Positions 12,121 through 23,582 of a stretch of 64,000 nt of DNA are shown here, piece after piece. Location of the stretch: the NCBI RefSeq assembly GCF_003086295.3, contig NC_092052.1:28371427-28435426 (forward strand), read 5' to 3'. The notes under the pieces were generated by a model. It was not told the DNA's origin and searched no databases. It saw nothing but the letters and a program-made list of their open reading frames with translations. Numbering within the stretch: position 1 is the first letter of the stretch; every line of letters starts with the position of its first letter. This stretch comes from Arachis hypogaea (Eukaryota > Streptophyta > Magnoliopsida > Fabales > Fabaceae). Made by a program: the position numbers and the translations under genes.

Positions 12121-12290
12121 TCATCGCATACTAGTTCACAGTGACAATTTATTTTGTGAAAAATTTAAAGTGAAACTCATTTTACAGTGGCATAATTACG
12201 GTATAAGGTAAAAAATAGATGTTAATTATTTTCACTTAATACTCTAATAGAACATTGCCATTCTTGCTTGTTTTGGTTCCTACTACAATC
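12121..12290. other. Short unassigned spacer
   Basis: AT-rich, nothing recognised. The 5' boundary of the Tat-type remnant that follows could not be placed. Confidence 0.4.
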
Positions 12291-12660
12291 TCAATTAAGC
12301 CACTTCTTGTTCTTGTAATTAGAACTAAATATTGTCGGTAAGACATTGACAATCTGCCAGTTCTGCCGACCTATACCCTCGTAAGTAACCTTGATCATGT
12401 AATTGGAGCTGGCGCTAAAGCTCCAGTAGGTCGGAATGCGCCTTTTTCCTTCAAGTGTGAGACAGAAGGGGTGATGACCTCGAATCAGTCTCACCTTGAA
12501 GAAAGTTTTCTTGATGACCTCGAGCCGGTACTAGGAGTTCGTAATTCGCCTCCTCGGGACCACCTCCACACAATGCTCCTGAGTCGCAGAGCTCTTGTAA
12601 GTCCTCCATGAGTTCGTGGTTACCCTGGAGAACGTGCTCGTGATGTCGGTACTGCACCAC
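12291..12660 (-). pseudogene. Antisense ORF of a Tat-type retrotransposon, fragment
   Basis: Two overlapping minus-strand frames (12660-12451 and 12494-12291) give one broken protein with the signature 'RGHHPFCLTLEGKRRIPTYW'. This resembles the 'EGHHPF...FPQYW' segment of the antisense ORF at 37428-37877. Such ORFs belong to the 'putative gypsy type transposon' family that Tat-lineage elements carry in reverse orientation downstream of pol. Function is unknown. A frame change near 12490 disables it. The rest of the gene lies beyond the solo LTR inserted at 12683. Confidence 0.6.
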
Positions 12661-14364
12661 GTGTAATGATTTATAGGTGATTTGTAAAACCCGGTCAAAC
12701 CGTAATAAATTAAATAATAAATTAAATAGGAGCGAATATTGTTAGAAAATTTAGCAATCGGAATTTGATAATTTAAAAGTGATATTTGGATTCAGTGAAT
12801 TTTTCAGAGTTGGAAAACATAGTTTTCTGCGTAAAAACGCGCACTGAAAATTTGACCGGAAGTACCGGCTAAGATCTATATGCTACTGCAGCTGAGAAAA
12901 GTGATTATAAGTAAATAAGGTTAAGAAATTAGGATTTATAATTAGGGAAGATAGAAATTTTTAAAATGCGATTTACAACGCTAATCTTAAAGGTTTTGGC
13001 CCAAAGTTGGGCCAACGGACTAAATCAAGTGAATTGGGCCCAAGTGGATCCAAGCCCAGCATATATAAGCTTTAACTTAAAGCCATTCAGCCACCACAAC
13101 CCTCATTTAGTGTGGTTGTTGCTGTAATGAAAGGAGAGAGGTGAGAAGAGAGAAACTCTAACTCTCTTTGATCTTCAAATCATCATAACTTTCTCTACAG
13201 AACTCCGATTGACGAGTCGTTTGCTGCCACGCGTCGCTCTTCTCTTCCTCTCCGAGTATATCTAAGTTTTGTGGTGAGTATCTAATTCTCCTCTGCCCAA
13301 TTTCGATTTTTCTCTTATATTTCGAATTTGGTTTGGGTTTTGAGGAAATGTTGTGATTTTGGTTGTTTAGGAGTGCTCTAGTATGAGCCATTGGTGATAT
13401 TCATCACAAAATTTTGCGGGTTAAGGTAAGAAACCCTCAAACCCTTGTGATTTATCATTTTCATGAAACCTAGGTTGATGTATATATGTGAAATTGGTTA
13501 TGTTAGTGTATTTGGTGATTTTGGTGCACAATTAGGAGGTTGGTGTTGACTTACAAGAAGAATCTCAATTGTTTTGGCTACAAGAGGTACGGTTTAAGTT
13601 TCATTTAAGTACCATGTGGTGTGATGAGAATTCCTAGGCTAGATGCTCCTAGGATTAAGTTTGGATTATGTGAATGGTTGGTATTAATATGCATAGTTGA
13701 TATGTAATGTAAATTAATGATTGGGCTGAGAATTGTGTGAATTTTTATGTATAGTGTGTTGAGAATTTGATGAATTGAATGATGAATATTGGTTTGTGGA
13801 CTATGTATTTAAAATTGTAAATTTGGGCCGGAGGCCGTGAATTTTGGGCCAGAGGCCGGAAAGAGGTAAGGAAGGTAAGTTGATATGTGTATTATGTGAT
13901 GATATAAGTGATTGGATGGATTTAGATATTGAATGTGTGAATAATTGGTTTGGTTATTGAATAATAAGGTTTGAGGAATTGAGGTGCGGAATTTGATAGT
14001 TTTTGGGTAAAATTGTGTAGAGGAGGTAGGTTTGGTTTGGTTGAGTGTAATTATGTGAATGTAGTTGGGTTGTGGTCATTTGGATGAGTGGAAATGAATT
14101 TGCCTTGTGAACATTAGAAAAATTGGTGATTTCTATTCTTGGATAAAAACTAATTTTTGACCAAATTTAGCAGCCCGTAACTCGGACCACAAAGTTTGGA
14201 ATTCTTCAAAATTGGATTTTTATGAAAGTTTATTCAACGATCTTTCCAACGGTTCAGAAATGGTTGAAAAAGGAGTTTTGTAGAAGAAGTTATGTGTGTT
14301 GAAAGTTTGGGGTTTGAAAATGTAATTCTACAGCTTTTTAACTTAGTAAAAATTTTGGAAAATT

Positions 14365-14640
14365 GTGCCTCCACACGCACGCATGGCTGACATGCACGCG
14401 TCAGTCTCGATTCTTAATCACCCACACGTGCGCCTGGCCGACGCGTACGCGTCGATGCACGGATGCGAATGCTTCGTAGAAAATCCAGAGAGTTGTGCGG
14501 GTACTGTGCTGGTTTTGTGCGAGACGCGTCATTCTGCTTTTCTGACTCCCACACGTGCGTATGGGCGACGCTCACGCGTCACTCTGCTTTTCAACCTTCC
14601 ATGCGTGCGCATGGGCGACACGCATGCGTGACCCTTTTTT
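14365..14640. repeat. CpG-rich palindrome cluster inside long LTR
   Basis: ACGCGTC, 'gcgacgcgtacgcgtc'-like words and 'CACACGTGCG' motifs recur at roughly 50-90 bp spacing. This zone corresponds in position to 440-600 and 52450-52700. Confidence 0.65.
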
Positions 14641-14999
14641 CAGCAAAAGTTGATTTTTGAGTCTTTAAAGCCAAATTTTAGACTTCTAAGCCTCCATTCT
14701 CATCCTCTAAGTCTTAAATCTTTATAGTATGCCTAGTAATGAAAAGAAGTTAGGATATGTGATAACTTATGGACGAAGTAAAGTGAGAATCAATGATGAA
14801 TGATGAGTATTGATGATTGTATGAGCTACTGAGGGTGATGATGGAAGTGCGGTGTATGCCGTGAGCCGAAGGGCTGTATTTAATAATGATTATTGGCTGG
14901 TTATGGGTTATGTTGTGAGCCAGATGGCTATGATGAATATTGATTTATGGCTGAAAATGAAAATATAGTTTTGAATGATTGTTTTATCTTGAGTTCCAT

Positions 15000-15560
15000 T
15001 TCTCGAAAGTGCGACCCTAGGGAAATGAAGGAAGGTGAGGATTCCCTTCCTTGTTCTTCCTGGTATTGTAAAATTGCCCCCAGCGAGATGGTGGGAGGTT
15101 AGGATCCCCTCCTTGATTCCTCCTGGAAATATGAGAACGTACCTCCTAGGTAGATGCAAGGGTTGTGGTTGCGTCCCACTTGCTCTAGGTTGGTTAGTAT
15201 AGAGGCTCCCCAGGTAGATGCAAGGGTTATGGTTCGTCCCACTTGCTCCAGGTCAGAGATTGTGATGCTTGGGTAGTAGCGATAGTAATGGTTACTCCAC
15301 TCGCTCCAGGTTGAGCTTTTAAACACCTGCCTGGGTAGATGCAGTGGCTTTGGTCCACTTGCTCCAGGATGTGGTGAGATATACCTGCCCGGATAGATGC
15401 AGTGGCATTGATCCACTTGCTCCGGGTTTGGTTTGCAACTCCTTGGGTAGATGTAGTGGTTATCCTTCACTTGTTCCCAGTCGAGTATGATTTGAGATTG
15501 AAACTATCTGAGTCTCGGATTTCCTTGGGTAGATGCAGTGGGTCGACTCTACTTGCTCCA
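15000..15560. repeat. Minisatellite, about 60-90 bp units
   Basis: Units of the form 'gggtagatgcagtgg' then a variable stretch then 'ccacttgctccagg' recur about eight times, with one outlier at 16060-16100. The two halves are nearly inverted to each other. The left edge of the window (1-60) holds the start of the same array in the minus-strand copy. Confidence 0.7.
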
Positions 15561-16947
15561 GGTTGAGATCTAAGATTCTGTTGACCTATGTCGTAAGTGT
15601 GGCCGGACACTGTGAAAGTTCCAGATGAGCTCGCCCCCGTGAATAAACACCAGTGTGAGTATTGTGTGACTATGATTATGATTGTGAATAACTCGAGTTG
15701 GGGATGCACGACAGAGGGACAGTCTAATGGTTAGCTACCAAGACTTATCGGGTTGGCTTTATAACCGACAGATGAGACTCATCAGCCATAGGGCAGGCAT
15801 ACATCATTTGCATATGTTTGAATTATTTGGGTTTGCCTATTTGTTTTGGATTGCTATATCATATATGCTATGTTACCTGACTATATGCTACCTGTTCTTC
15901 TTGTACCTTAATTGTGTATTACTTGTCTGTATTGTTTGTGTTTGTACAACTGAGAGGTCCCTCATGCTGGTGTCGGTTGACGCTGAGGGCTGTTCTTATT
16001 GAAATGGAATAATGATCTGATCTATTTAAAATGACGATTATTGAATGAGATAATTTGAGCTCCCTGGGTAGACGCAGTGAAGTGATTTCACTTGCTCCAG
16101 GTGAGGATATGAAGTATTGATATAGAATTGTTGAGATAAAATAACTGGTGATGGTTTGTCTTATGATCTTGATTCTGATTTGTTGGAGAGTTAGAAAGTT
16201 AGGAAACATGAGAAAGATGAATCAGATTTAGCATTCCCTTATAACAGTTGCCTATTTATGGATTAGCGAGAATATAGGATGAATATTTTGTGAAAGGAAG
16301 TCTAGGATGCTTAGTGAGTTTTTATTACAATGCATTGTATCTATTTGGCACTTTTACCGTACTGGGAACCCATGGGTCAGGGGTTCTCATTCTGTATATA
16401 TCTCTTGTTTTTCAGATACAGGTCCAAGTGCTCAGAAGTGAGCGGTGGTTCATCTGAGAGATGGTGAAGATCCTTATTTTCTCTACTTTATATTTTGCTT
16501 AGAATCTCTCCACCTTTATTTTGAAAAGCTTATAATATGTATTGAACTCTTTTGAACTTGCCTATAGAGGATCTTATGTTTCTTTGGGAGAGATTAGGAG
16601 ATACTGTTGTCAACTACTGTTATACTGTACCCTAGCCAGCCTAAACTTCGCGGGACGCGACTAGTGGCTATTTACTTATGTCGTATACATCTATATATTG
16701 TCTTTTTCTTATTCTTCTTCGTGCCTTTATCTGTATATCGCTTTCGGCTTCACGCTTTATCTTTTATCTATCGATACGTGAGTGTTACGACTTCGCGATT
16801 TTATTTTTACTCTTTTCAGGCTTCTCGATTAATACTCCTTTCAATTATACTTATATTTATGTATTAAAGATCCACCTGAGAGTCGTACCACCGTAATATC
16901 ATTAACTTATGACTCGAGCATAAGGATTTGAATATTAGGGTGTTACA

Positions 16948-17639
16948 AGGTTACTACGCCATACCTACAGTGGGGTGCCACTTAAGTTAAATCGTGAGGC
17001 CGAGGGTAGGTCCTAGGCCAAAACTAATTTATCCTATACTAAACCATTCTTGCCTAAACCATGAAAAAGGCACCTATGGCACCCTCTGAAAGTTATCTAG
17101 CAAAAGAAAAACTAGTTTGGATCCTAGAGGTAACAGAAAACAAGAAAACCAGCATGAAAATGGCAAAAAAGTAAAGCAAATAATGCAAATGAAAGGTCAC
17201 TTACTAGTAAAAACGAGTATAGAAGATTGCAAGAGGAGGACAACGATCGTTGGAGCAGATTCACAACAGAGAAGAGGGTAGCAACAAAAGAAATGGTGGT
17301 TTCAACGAAGGAGATGATGGTAACAGTTACAAGAAAGAAAAAGAAATGAATGGGGATGGTAACTGTAATTGAAGAGGGAGAGGCGCGAAAGGTCAAGGGT
17401 AGAATAGACCTTTCCACGCGCTTTCAAATCACCCTTAAAGAATATTTAATGCTCTGGGCATGGGAAACCAAGCGACATCTCAAAGCAATGGTTGGGGGCA
17501 ACTCATGTACACTAAGAGAGCACTACAAACGTAAGCCTTGCCGTTGAAGTTGTGATTAGAGGAAGACTACTTTACACGAAGACACGAGCTAAGCTAATGC
17601 GCCAACCGTCAGTTCTACGACTTGACACATTGGGGGCAC
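16948..17639 (+). mobile_element. 3' internal part of a Tat-type element
   Basis: This lies between the end of the solo LTR and a polypurine-like tract 'ttgggggcac' at 17630-17639. By position it is the downstream non-coding part of the same remnant as 12291-12660, containing the start region of its antisense gene. No intact frame was recognised. Confidence 0.5.
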
Positions 17640-18050
17640 TATTCTGACCCAACTCATCAAGAACTGGGGGTCCACCCAACGAACCCGCAACCTGACGGGT
17701 CCCCGACCCGCTTAAACGACAAGCGTCCCTCACATGACACAACCTCCTCAGCAGAGGTCTGGACAACTGGCAGAAGCTTCCAGACAACTAGGCCCAAATG
17801 AAAGGGCCCACCCGATAAGAAGGAATAGAAGGGAGGGACCTACCCCTCTCCCTAGGTACGTCGCTACAACCCTAATTAGCCGTCTCATCATACGGACTCT
17901 TACTTTGGCATCGGAGTGTCCTTCCAGATGACTCCACTCGCCGACCAAACGACGATTTGCAGGCTTGATCCCTCCTGCTACATTCTCATTCATGTCCTGA
18001 TCCTCCCCTACAACGATCTTTCCTCATTCGGTTTAACGAATAACCGAACA
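17640..18050 (+). repeat. 3' LTR of Tat-type remnant
   Basis: It follows a purine tract, as the LTR at 38680 does. It shares 'ggcccaaatgaaagg' and 'gcatcggagtgtc' words with that LTR and ends ATAACCGAACA. The start appears as TATTCTGACCC rather than TG, so the first bases may be mutated or the true edge may lie a few bases on. About 411 bp. Confidence 0.6.
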
Positions 18051-18802
18051 GTAATAATACTCACACGGATAAATTTAATGTTTATTTTGTTATCAAATAA
18101 AATCTAAAATTTGTGTGTTTTTTTTTTCATATATTTAGATGGTGTTGTGCCTTTATGTCTATATTCACTCCTTCCTAAGACAACAAATAAATGGAACCTC
18201 AACGATCAATCTTTATTTTTAATACCTATGCGGCTTCAAAGAGAGGTGGTTTCTCCCTTTTCAATTACGTTTTCAGTTAGCTTTGTTGATTATTCTATTT
18301 AGTATTTATAATGTAACCATGACATATTAACACGTAAAGATATATATTTTTGGGAGGTCCAAGTTAAAAAATGTAACTCTATATCAACCGTACCCTTTGG
18401 AAAGGAGCGAATATATATTTCTGGAATGCGATTCTACTGGTTGCTCTTTTCTAAAAATGAGATGGATTCTTTGCATGTTCCTTTTTATTGTGTGTGACTT
18501 TATGAATCTATTTTTCTGTTCATTCATTGGGATAAGTTAAATTCGAAGGAAAGTTCCCCCAACTAGAATGATCTGTCATAATATATGCCAAGTTTTAAAC
18601 AAAGTGTTCAATAAATCAAAGAAAATTTCTATAGAGGGCAGAATTTTACGAGACACAAGACTATTTTAATAAAGCCTATAATGTTATCAGTTTGTGTTTT
18701 TTACATTATACGACTAATGATAAATTCAATAATGTCATCTTTTTCTCTTTTACTAAAAATAATTAAATTGTTATATTAAATTATGAAAAAATATAGGGTA
18801 CT
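18051..18802. other. AT-rich spacer
   Basis: No gene seen. It ends with gtact (18798-18802), the left target-site copy of the Tat element. Confidence 0.5.
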
Positions 18803-19330
18803 TGTTCGTACCCTGACCCAACGCTAAGTCCCCGATCCAAATGAAAGGCTCAATCCAAAGGATTGAGCCTCATCCCACACCGACCTTCTCCTAAGAAGTC
18901 GGTTCTTGCCACGACTCGCTCTAAAGAAGTCAGGAACGAAGATTAGCTGGCCGATAAACACTCATTCAAATGAGTAACTGCCATAAAATCTCTCAACCCA
19001 CTTCCAGGAGCCATATCTCAACTTCCCTAACATAAAGGGACGGTTATCCACCTTAAAAGGTGGAACTACTTCAACGGTGGTTATTGGTTTACCACTATAA
19101 ATACACTGACACCCCTCAGGTATCTCTAAGTCCTAATACTCTCTAGACCTGCTTACACCCTTGCTGACTTAGGCATTGGAGTGTCTTTGCAGGTACCACC
19201 CCCACTCGCTCGTATTCACAAGTCGGACGGAGGCTCCAAAGACGCGAACCTATTCTAAGGCTTCCCTCCTCAGACGATTGGGCCAACCTAACGAGTCCAG
19301 TCCAGTAATCTCCGGTTACCCATCGTAACA
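18803..19330 (+). repeat. 5' LTR of Tat element
   Basis: Starts TGTTCGTACCC and ends CATCGTAACA. A TATA-like 'tataaatacac' at about 19097 follows 'ttattggttt', a plausible core promoter placing the transcript start near 19130. Confidence 0.9.
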
Positions 19331-19331
19331 C

Positions 19332-19350
19332 TGGCGCCGTTGCCGGGGAC
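19332..19350 (+). other. Primer binding site, tRNA-Asp type
   Basis: TGGCGCCGTTGCCGGGGAC lies one base after the LTR and is complementary to the 3' end of plant tRNA-Asp. Confidence 0.85.
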
Positions 19351-19368
19351 CCGAGAGATCAACCAGTA

Positions 19369-20475
19369 ATGGCGGATAAATCACCTGAGGATGGTCATAC
19401 AGCGTTAGATTTCGAACAAGAAAATCTAGACACCGAAAACAATGACGCAGATCTGACCCTTCACCAGGGGGCCAACGACCAACACAGAGAAGGCACCTCC
19501 GGGTTAAAAAACCCAAAGATGAACTCCTCGGAGGGACGCGAATCGGGAAAAGAAGGACCGCCTCATGCGACCGAAATAATAGGACTAGTCCATGGCCACC
19601 AAGGTCGTTTGGAACAACTGGAACAGGAGCTAGAACGACAAAGGGAAGCAGAGCGGAATCTAAGGGAGGAAATGGCGCGACGAAAAGAGTTAGAAGAAAA
19701 ACTCTTAAAATTGGAATCCTCCCTTAGAGGTCAGAACTCCCGAGGCGACCGAGAAGAGTCGCCCCTGGGAGGAGAAGATCCGTTCAGCGAGGACATAATG
19801 AGGGCAAAAGTTCCAAGGAATTTCAAAAGCCCTGATATGAACCTCTATGATGGAACCACCGACCTGAAACATCACTTAAGCAACTTTAAAAGTCGGATGT
19901 ATTTGGCTGATGCTTCTGATGCTACTCGTTGCAAAGCCTTCCCAACCACCTTGTCAAAAGCAGCAATGAAGTGGTTCGACAGCCTCCCTCCAAGGTCGGT
20001 CACCAGTTTTGAGGACCTCTCGCGAAAGTTTTTAATGAGGTTCTCCATTCAGAAGGATAAAGTAAAGCATGCACCAAGCCTCCTGGGAGTAAAGCAGGAG
20101 GTCGGAGAACCTTTACGAGATTATATGGAAAAGTTCAACAAAGCGTGCTTGGAGATTTAAGACCTGCCCACAGAGGCAGTCATCATGGGGCTAGTAAATG
20201 GACTTAGAGAAGGTCCCTTTTCGCAGTCCATATCAAAAAGGCACCCCACCTCCTTGAGCGATGTACAAGAGAGAGTTGAAAAGTACATCAACATGGAAGA
20301 GAATGTCAGATTACAAGAGCAAAGTTGGCGACCTGGGCACCCCCTCGATAAAAGAGAGGGAAAGGGAGCCCAAGAAAAAAGACGAGGTCGGTCCCGACAG
20401 GCCGAGGAGATATCACTCTTATACTCCTCTAAAAGCCTCGATAGTGGATGTATACAGAGAAATCTGCAATACTGA
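19369..20475 (+). pseudogene. gag of Tat element, N-terminal part, broken
   Basis: The capsid protein starts at the ATG 19 bases after the primer site. It has an acidic N terminus, a strongly charged coiled-coil-like stretch (residues about 80-120) and the retrotransposon gag core 'DLKHHLSNFKSRMYLADASD' onward. A TAA at 20158 replaces a codon inside the core, and coding resumes in the same frame at 20161. After about 20340 the sense continues in another frame, the one open from 20261. It would form the particle that packages the RNA. The stop and frame change make it inactive. Confidence 0.8.
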
Positions 20476-21601
20476 AAGACTACCGCCTCCCAGGCCCATC
20501 AAAAACAAAAAGGGAGGAAGCCGCGGCGACTACTGTGAGTACCATAAGATGTATGGTCACTCAACAAATGATTTTTACGACCTCAAAAATGTGATAGAAA
20601 GGTTGGCCAAAGAGGGCCGACTTGATAGATATCTCATGGAAAGGTCGAAAAATCATGGGAAAAGAAAGCGAGATGACGGGGACAGAAGAGACCCACCACC
20701 ACAAACTCCGAAGAGACATATTCATATGATCTCAGGCGGATTTGCGGGAGGGGAACTCACCAAGTCCTCTCGCAAGAGACACCTTAAGCGAGTTTATCAG
20801 GTCGGGAGTGAAGCTCCCGACCTCCTAACTATCTCATTTACAAAAGAAGATGGGCAGGGAGTAATCCCTGGACATGATGATCCAGTGGTAATTACCATGA
20901 TCCTGGCAAATGCCCATCTCCACAGAACTCTAGTAGACCAGGGAAGTTCAGCAGACATCCTTTTCAAGCCCGCGTTTGAAAAACTAGGGTTGGATGAAAA
21001 GGAGTTAAGAGCTTACCCTGATACCCTGTACGGTTTGGGCGATACGCCAATAAAACCACTAGGATTCCTGCCCCTTCATACGACCTTTGGGAAAGGGGAA
21101 AAATCCAAAACTCTGAGCATAGACTTTATAGTCATCGACGTAGGGTCAGCATATAATGTCTTGATTGGCAAAATTACCCTAAATCGACTCGGAGTAGTGG
21201 TGTCTACCCCTCACCTTTGCATGAAATTCCCAACATATGCGGGGATAGCAACGGTACGGGAAGACCAGAGATTGGCAAGAAAATGCTACAATGAAAGCCT
21301 GAACCTGAGAGGAAAAAGCAAGGAAGTCCACACCATAGAGCTCGGCGGCGCGAGAGCCAAAGAAGAGCTGCGGCCACAACCAGGAGGAAAAACTGAAGAA
21401 GTACAGGTCGGCGAAGAGGAAGGAAAAAATACCAACATAGGAGCCAACCTAGAGGAAAACTTAAAACAAAGGTTGACAAAGCTCTTAAGAGACAATTCTG
21501 ACCTCTTTGCCTGGAAAGCTTCCAACATGCCAGGGATAGACCCCGAGCTCATGTCCCACAGGCTCTCAGTATATCCGGGGTCACGACCTGTACAGCAATG
21601 A
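20261..21601 (+). CDS. gag C-terminus and aspartic protease of Tat element
   Basis: An open frame of 446 codons. It continues gag with the CxxH-type motif 'CEYHKMYGHSTNDFYDLKN' (20535-20591), a basic linker, then a pepsin-like protease core with 'LVDQGSSADILF' near 20929, where the catalytic Asp sits in D-Q-G-S. It ends at a TGA (21599) immediately before the RT domain. The first 25 or so residues are out of the true gag frame, so the ATG at 20261 is probably not a real start. Product: polyprotein processing enzyme. Confidence 0.75.
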   Translation: MYKRELKSTSTWKRMSDYKSKVGDLGTPSIKEREREPKKKDEVGPDRPRRYHSYTPLKASIVDVYREICNTERLPPPRPIKNKKGGSRGDYCEYHKMYGHSTNDFYDLKNVIERLAKEGRLDRYLMERSKNHGKRKRDDGDRRDPPPQTPKRHIHMISGGFAGGELTKSSRKRHLKRVYQVGSEAPDLLTISFTKEDGQGVIPGHDDPVVITMILANAHLHRTLVDQGSSADILFKPAFEKLGLDEKELRAYPDTLYGLGDTPIKPLGFLPLHTTFGKGEKSKTLSIDFIVIDVGSAYNVLIGKITLNRLGVVVSTPHLCMKFPTYAGIATVREDQRLARKCYNESLNLRGKSKEVHTIELGGARAKEELRPQPGGKTEEVQVGEEEGKNTNIGANLEENLKQRLTKLLRDNSDLFAWKASNMPGIDPELMSHRLSVYPGSRPVQQ

Positions 21602-21793
21602 AGGCGTAAACTCAGTCCAGAAAGGGCTCAAGCGGTGGAAGAGCAAGTACAAGCACTCCTAGAGGCCGGCTTCATCAGGGAAGTCAAATATCCGACGTGG
21701 CTAGCAAACATAGTACTAGTCAAGAAGTAAAATGGCAAGTGGAGGATGTGCGTTGACTATACCGACCTGAATAAGGCGTTCCCCAAAGACCCA
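21602..21793 (+). pseudogene. Reverse transcriptase of Tat element, N-terminal part
   Basis: It reads through from the protease after the TGA, with RT start motifs 'LLEAGFIREVKYPTWLANIV' and 'KWRMCVDYTDLNKAF'. A TAA at 21727 interrupts it. It breaks off at the FIDEL-like insertion, and the remaining RT resumes at 32621 in the expected order. Confidence 0.85.
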
Positions 21794-23473
21794 TGATGAG
21801 CGGATAATTTATACGCTTTTTGACATTGTTTTTAGTATGTTTTTAGTAGGATCTAGTTACTTTTAGGGATGTTTTCCTTAGTTTTTATGTTAAATTCACA
21901 TTTCTGGACTTTACTATGAGTTTGTGTGTTTTTCTATGATTTCAGGTATTTTCTGGCTGAAATTGAGGGACTTGAGTAGAAATCAGATTCAGAAGTTGAA
22001 AAAGGACTGCTGATGCTGTTGGATTCTGACCTCCCTGCACTCAAAGTGGATTTTCTGGAGCTACAGAACTCGAAATGGCGCGCTTCCAATTGGGTTGGAA
22101 AGTAGACATCCAGGGCTTTCCAGCAATATATAATAGTCCATACTTTGGCCAAGAATAAACGACGTAAACTGGCGTTCAACTCCAGCCTTCTGCCCAAATC
22201 TGGCGTCCAGCGCCAGAAAAGGATCCAAAACCAGAGTTGAACGCCCAAACTGGCACAGAAACTGGCGTTCAACTCCACAAATGGCCTCTTCACGTGCAAC
22301 ACTCAGTCTCAGCCCAAAAACACACCAAGTGGGCCCAGGAAGTGGATTTATGCATCAATTACTTACTCATGTAAACCCTAGTGACTAGTTTATTATAAAT
22401 AGGACCTTTCACTATTGTATTAGACGTCTTTTTGACCATCTTTGGATCCTGGATTGTATTTTGATCCTGTGATCTCGTTTAGGGGGCTGGCCATCTCGGC
22501 CATGCCTGGACCTTCCACTTATGTATTTTCAACGGTAGAGTTTCTACACTCCATAGATTAAGGTGTGGAGCTCTGCTGTTCCTCAAAGATTAATGCAAAG
22601 TACTACTGTTTTCTATTCAATTCATCTTATTTCGCTTCTAAGATATCCATTCGCACCCAAGAACGTGATGAAGGTGATGATTATGTGTGACGCTCATCAT
22701 CCTTCCCCCTTATGAACGCGTGCCTGACAAACACTTCTGTTCTACATGAATTAAGCTAGAATGAGTATCTCTTAGATCTCCTAACCAGAATCTTCGTGGC
22801 GTAAGCTAGAATGATGGCGGCATTCAAGAGAATCCGGAAAGTCTAAACCTTGTCTGTGGTATTCCGAGTAGGATTCAATGATTGAATGACTGTGACGAGC
22901 TTCAAACTCGCGATTGTTGGGCGTTAGTGACAGACGCAAAAGGAGGGTGAATCCTATTCCAGCATGATCGGAAACCGACAGATGAATAGCCGTGCCATGA
23001 CAGGGTGCGTGAGCATATTATTCACTGAGAGGAGGGGATGTAGCCACTGACAACGGTGATGCCCTTGCATAAAGCCAGCCATGGAAAGGAGTAAGACTGA
23101 TTGGATGAAGATAGCAGGAAAGCAGAGGTTCAGAGGAACGAAAAGCATCTCCATTCGCTTATCTGAAATTCCTACCAATGATTTACATAAGTATCTCTAT
23201 CCCTATTTTATTAATTAATATTCGAAAACACCATTATCACTTTATATCTGCCTGACTGAGATTTACAAGGTGACCATAGCTTGCTTCATACCAACAATCT
23301 CCGTGGGATTCGACCCTTACTCATGTAAGGTATTACTTGGACGACCCAGTGCACTTGCTGGTTAGTTGTATCGAAGTTGTGACAAATTATGAATGTGTAA
23401 TCATGATTACGCATACCAAGTTGCTCACGTGCCAGGAATAGTTCGAGCCTGGACATCACAATTTCGTGCACCA
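21794..23473 (+). repeat. 5' LTR of FIDEL-like element
   Basis: Starts TGATGAGCGGATAATTT and ends TTTCGTGCACCA, about 1,680 bp. The region 22155-22275 carries several 'TGGCGTTCAACTCC'-type half-palindromes also found at 27993-28166. Confidence 0.9.
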
Positions 23474-23479
23474 AGTTTT

Positions 23480-23582
23480 TGGCGCCGTTGCCGGGGACTT
23501 AATTGTTCCTGTTTGGCGCCAAGAATCGTCTGAGATCCCAATCCCGGCAACAACACCAAGTTTTTGGCGCCGTTGCCGGGGA
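23480..23582 (+). other. Duplicated tRNA-Asp primer binding site
   Basis: TGGCGCCGTTGCCGGGGA occurs at 23480-23497 and again at 23565-23582, each preceded by 'ccaagttttt'. The 85-bp spacing includes an unrelated stretch. The first copy sits about six bases after the LTR and is the likely functional one. Confidence 0.85.

Larger units (their letters stand above)
12683..16947 (+). mobile_element. Solo long LTR, Tekay/Del-like, 4.27 kb
   Basis: It starts TGTAAAACCCGG and ends AGGGTGTTACA, with no RT, integrase or gag between. Internal landmarks are shared with 1-2151 and 51072-54357: the 'ccgattgacgagtcg' block at 13205-13220, the 'gggccggaggccgtg' block near 13825, a CpG-palindrome zone and a minisatellite. 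A promoter-to-splice-like block with 'tttttcagatacaggtcc' lies near 16408-16425. No clear 5-bp target duplication was found, so recombination or decay at one end is possible. Lineage inferred. Confidence 0.6.

Noticed and set aside
17124..17417. 97-codon hydrophobic minus-strand frame
   Set aside because: Lies in the promoter-like region of a Tat remnant antisense gene. No motif; likely chance.
23400..23425. 'catgattacgc' resembles cloning-vector polylinker flank
   Set aside because: Only about 11 bases agree, the continuation differs from the vector, and it aligns with the decayed primer-site zone of the other LTR.
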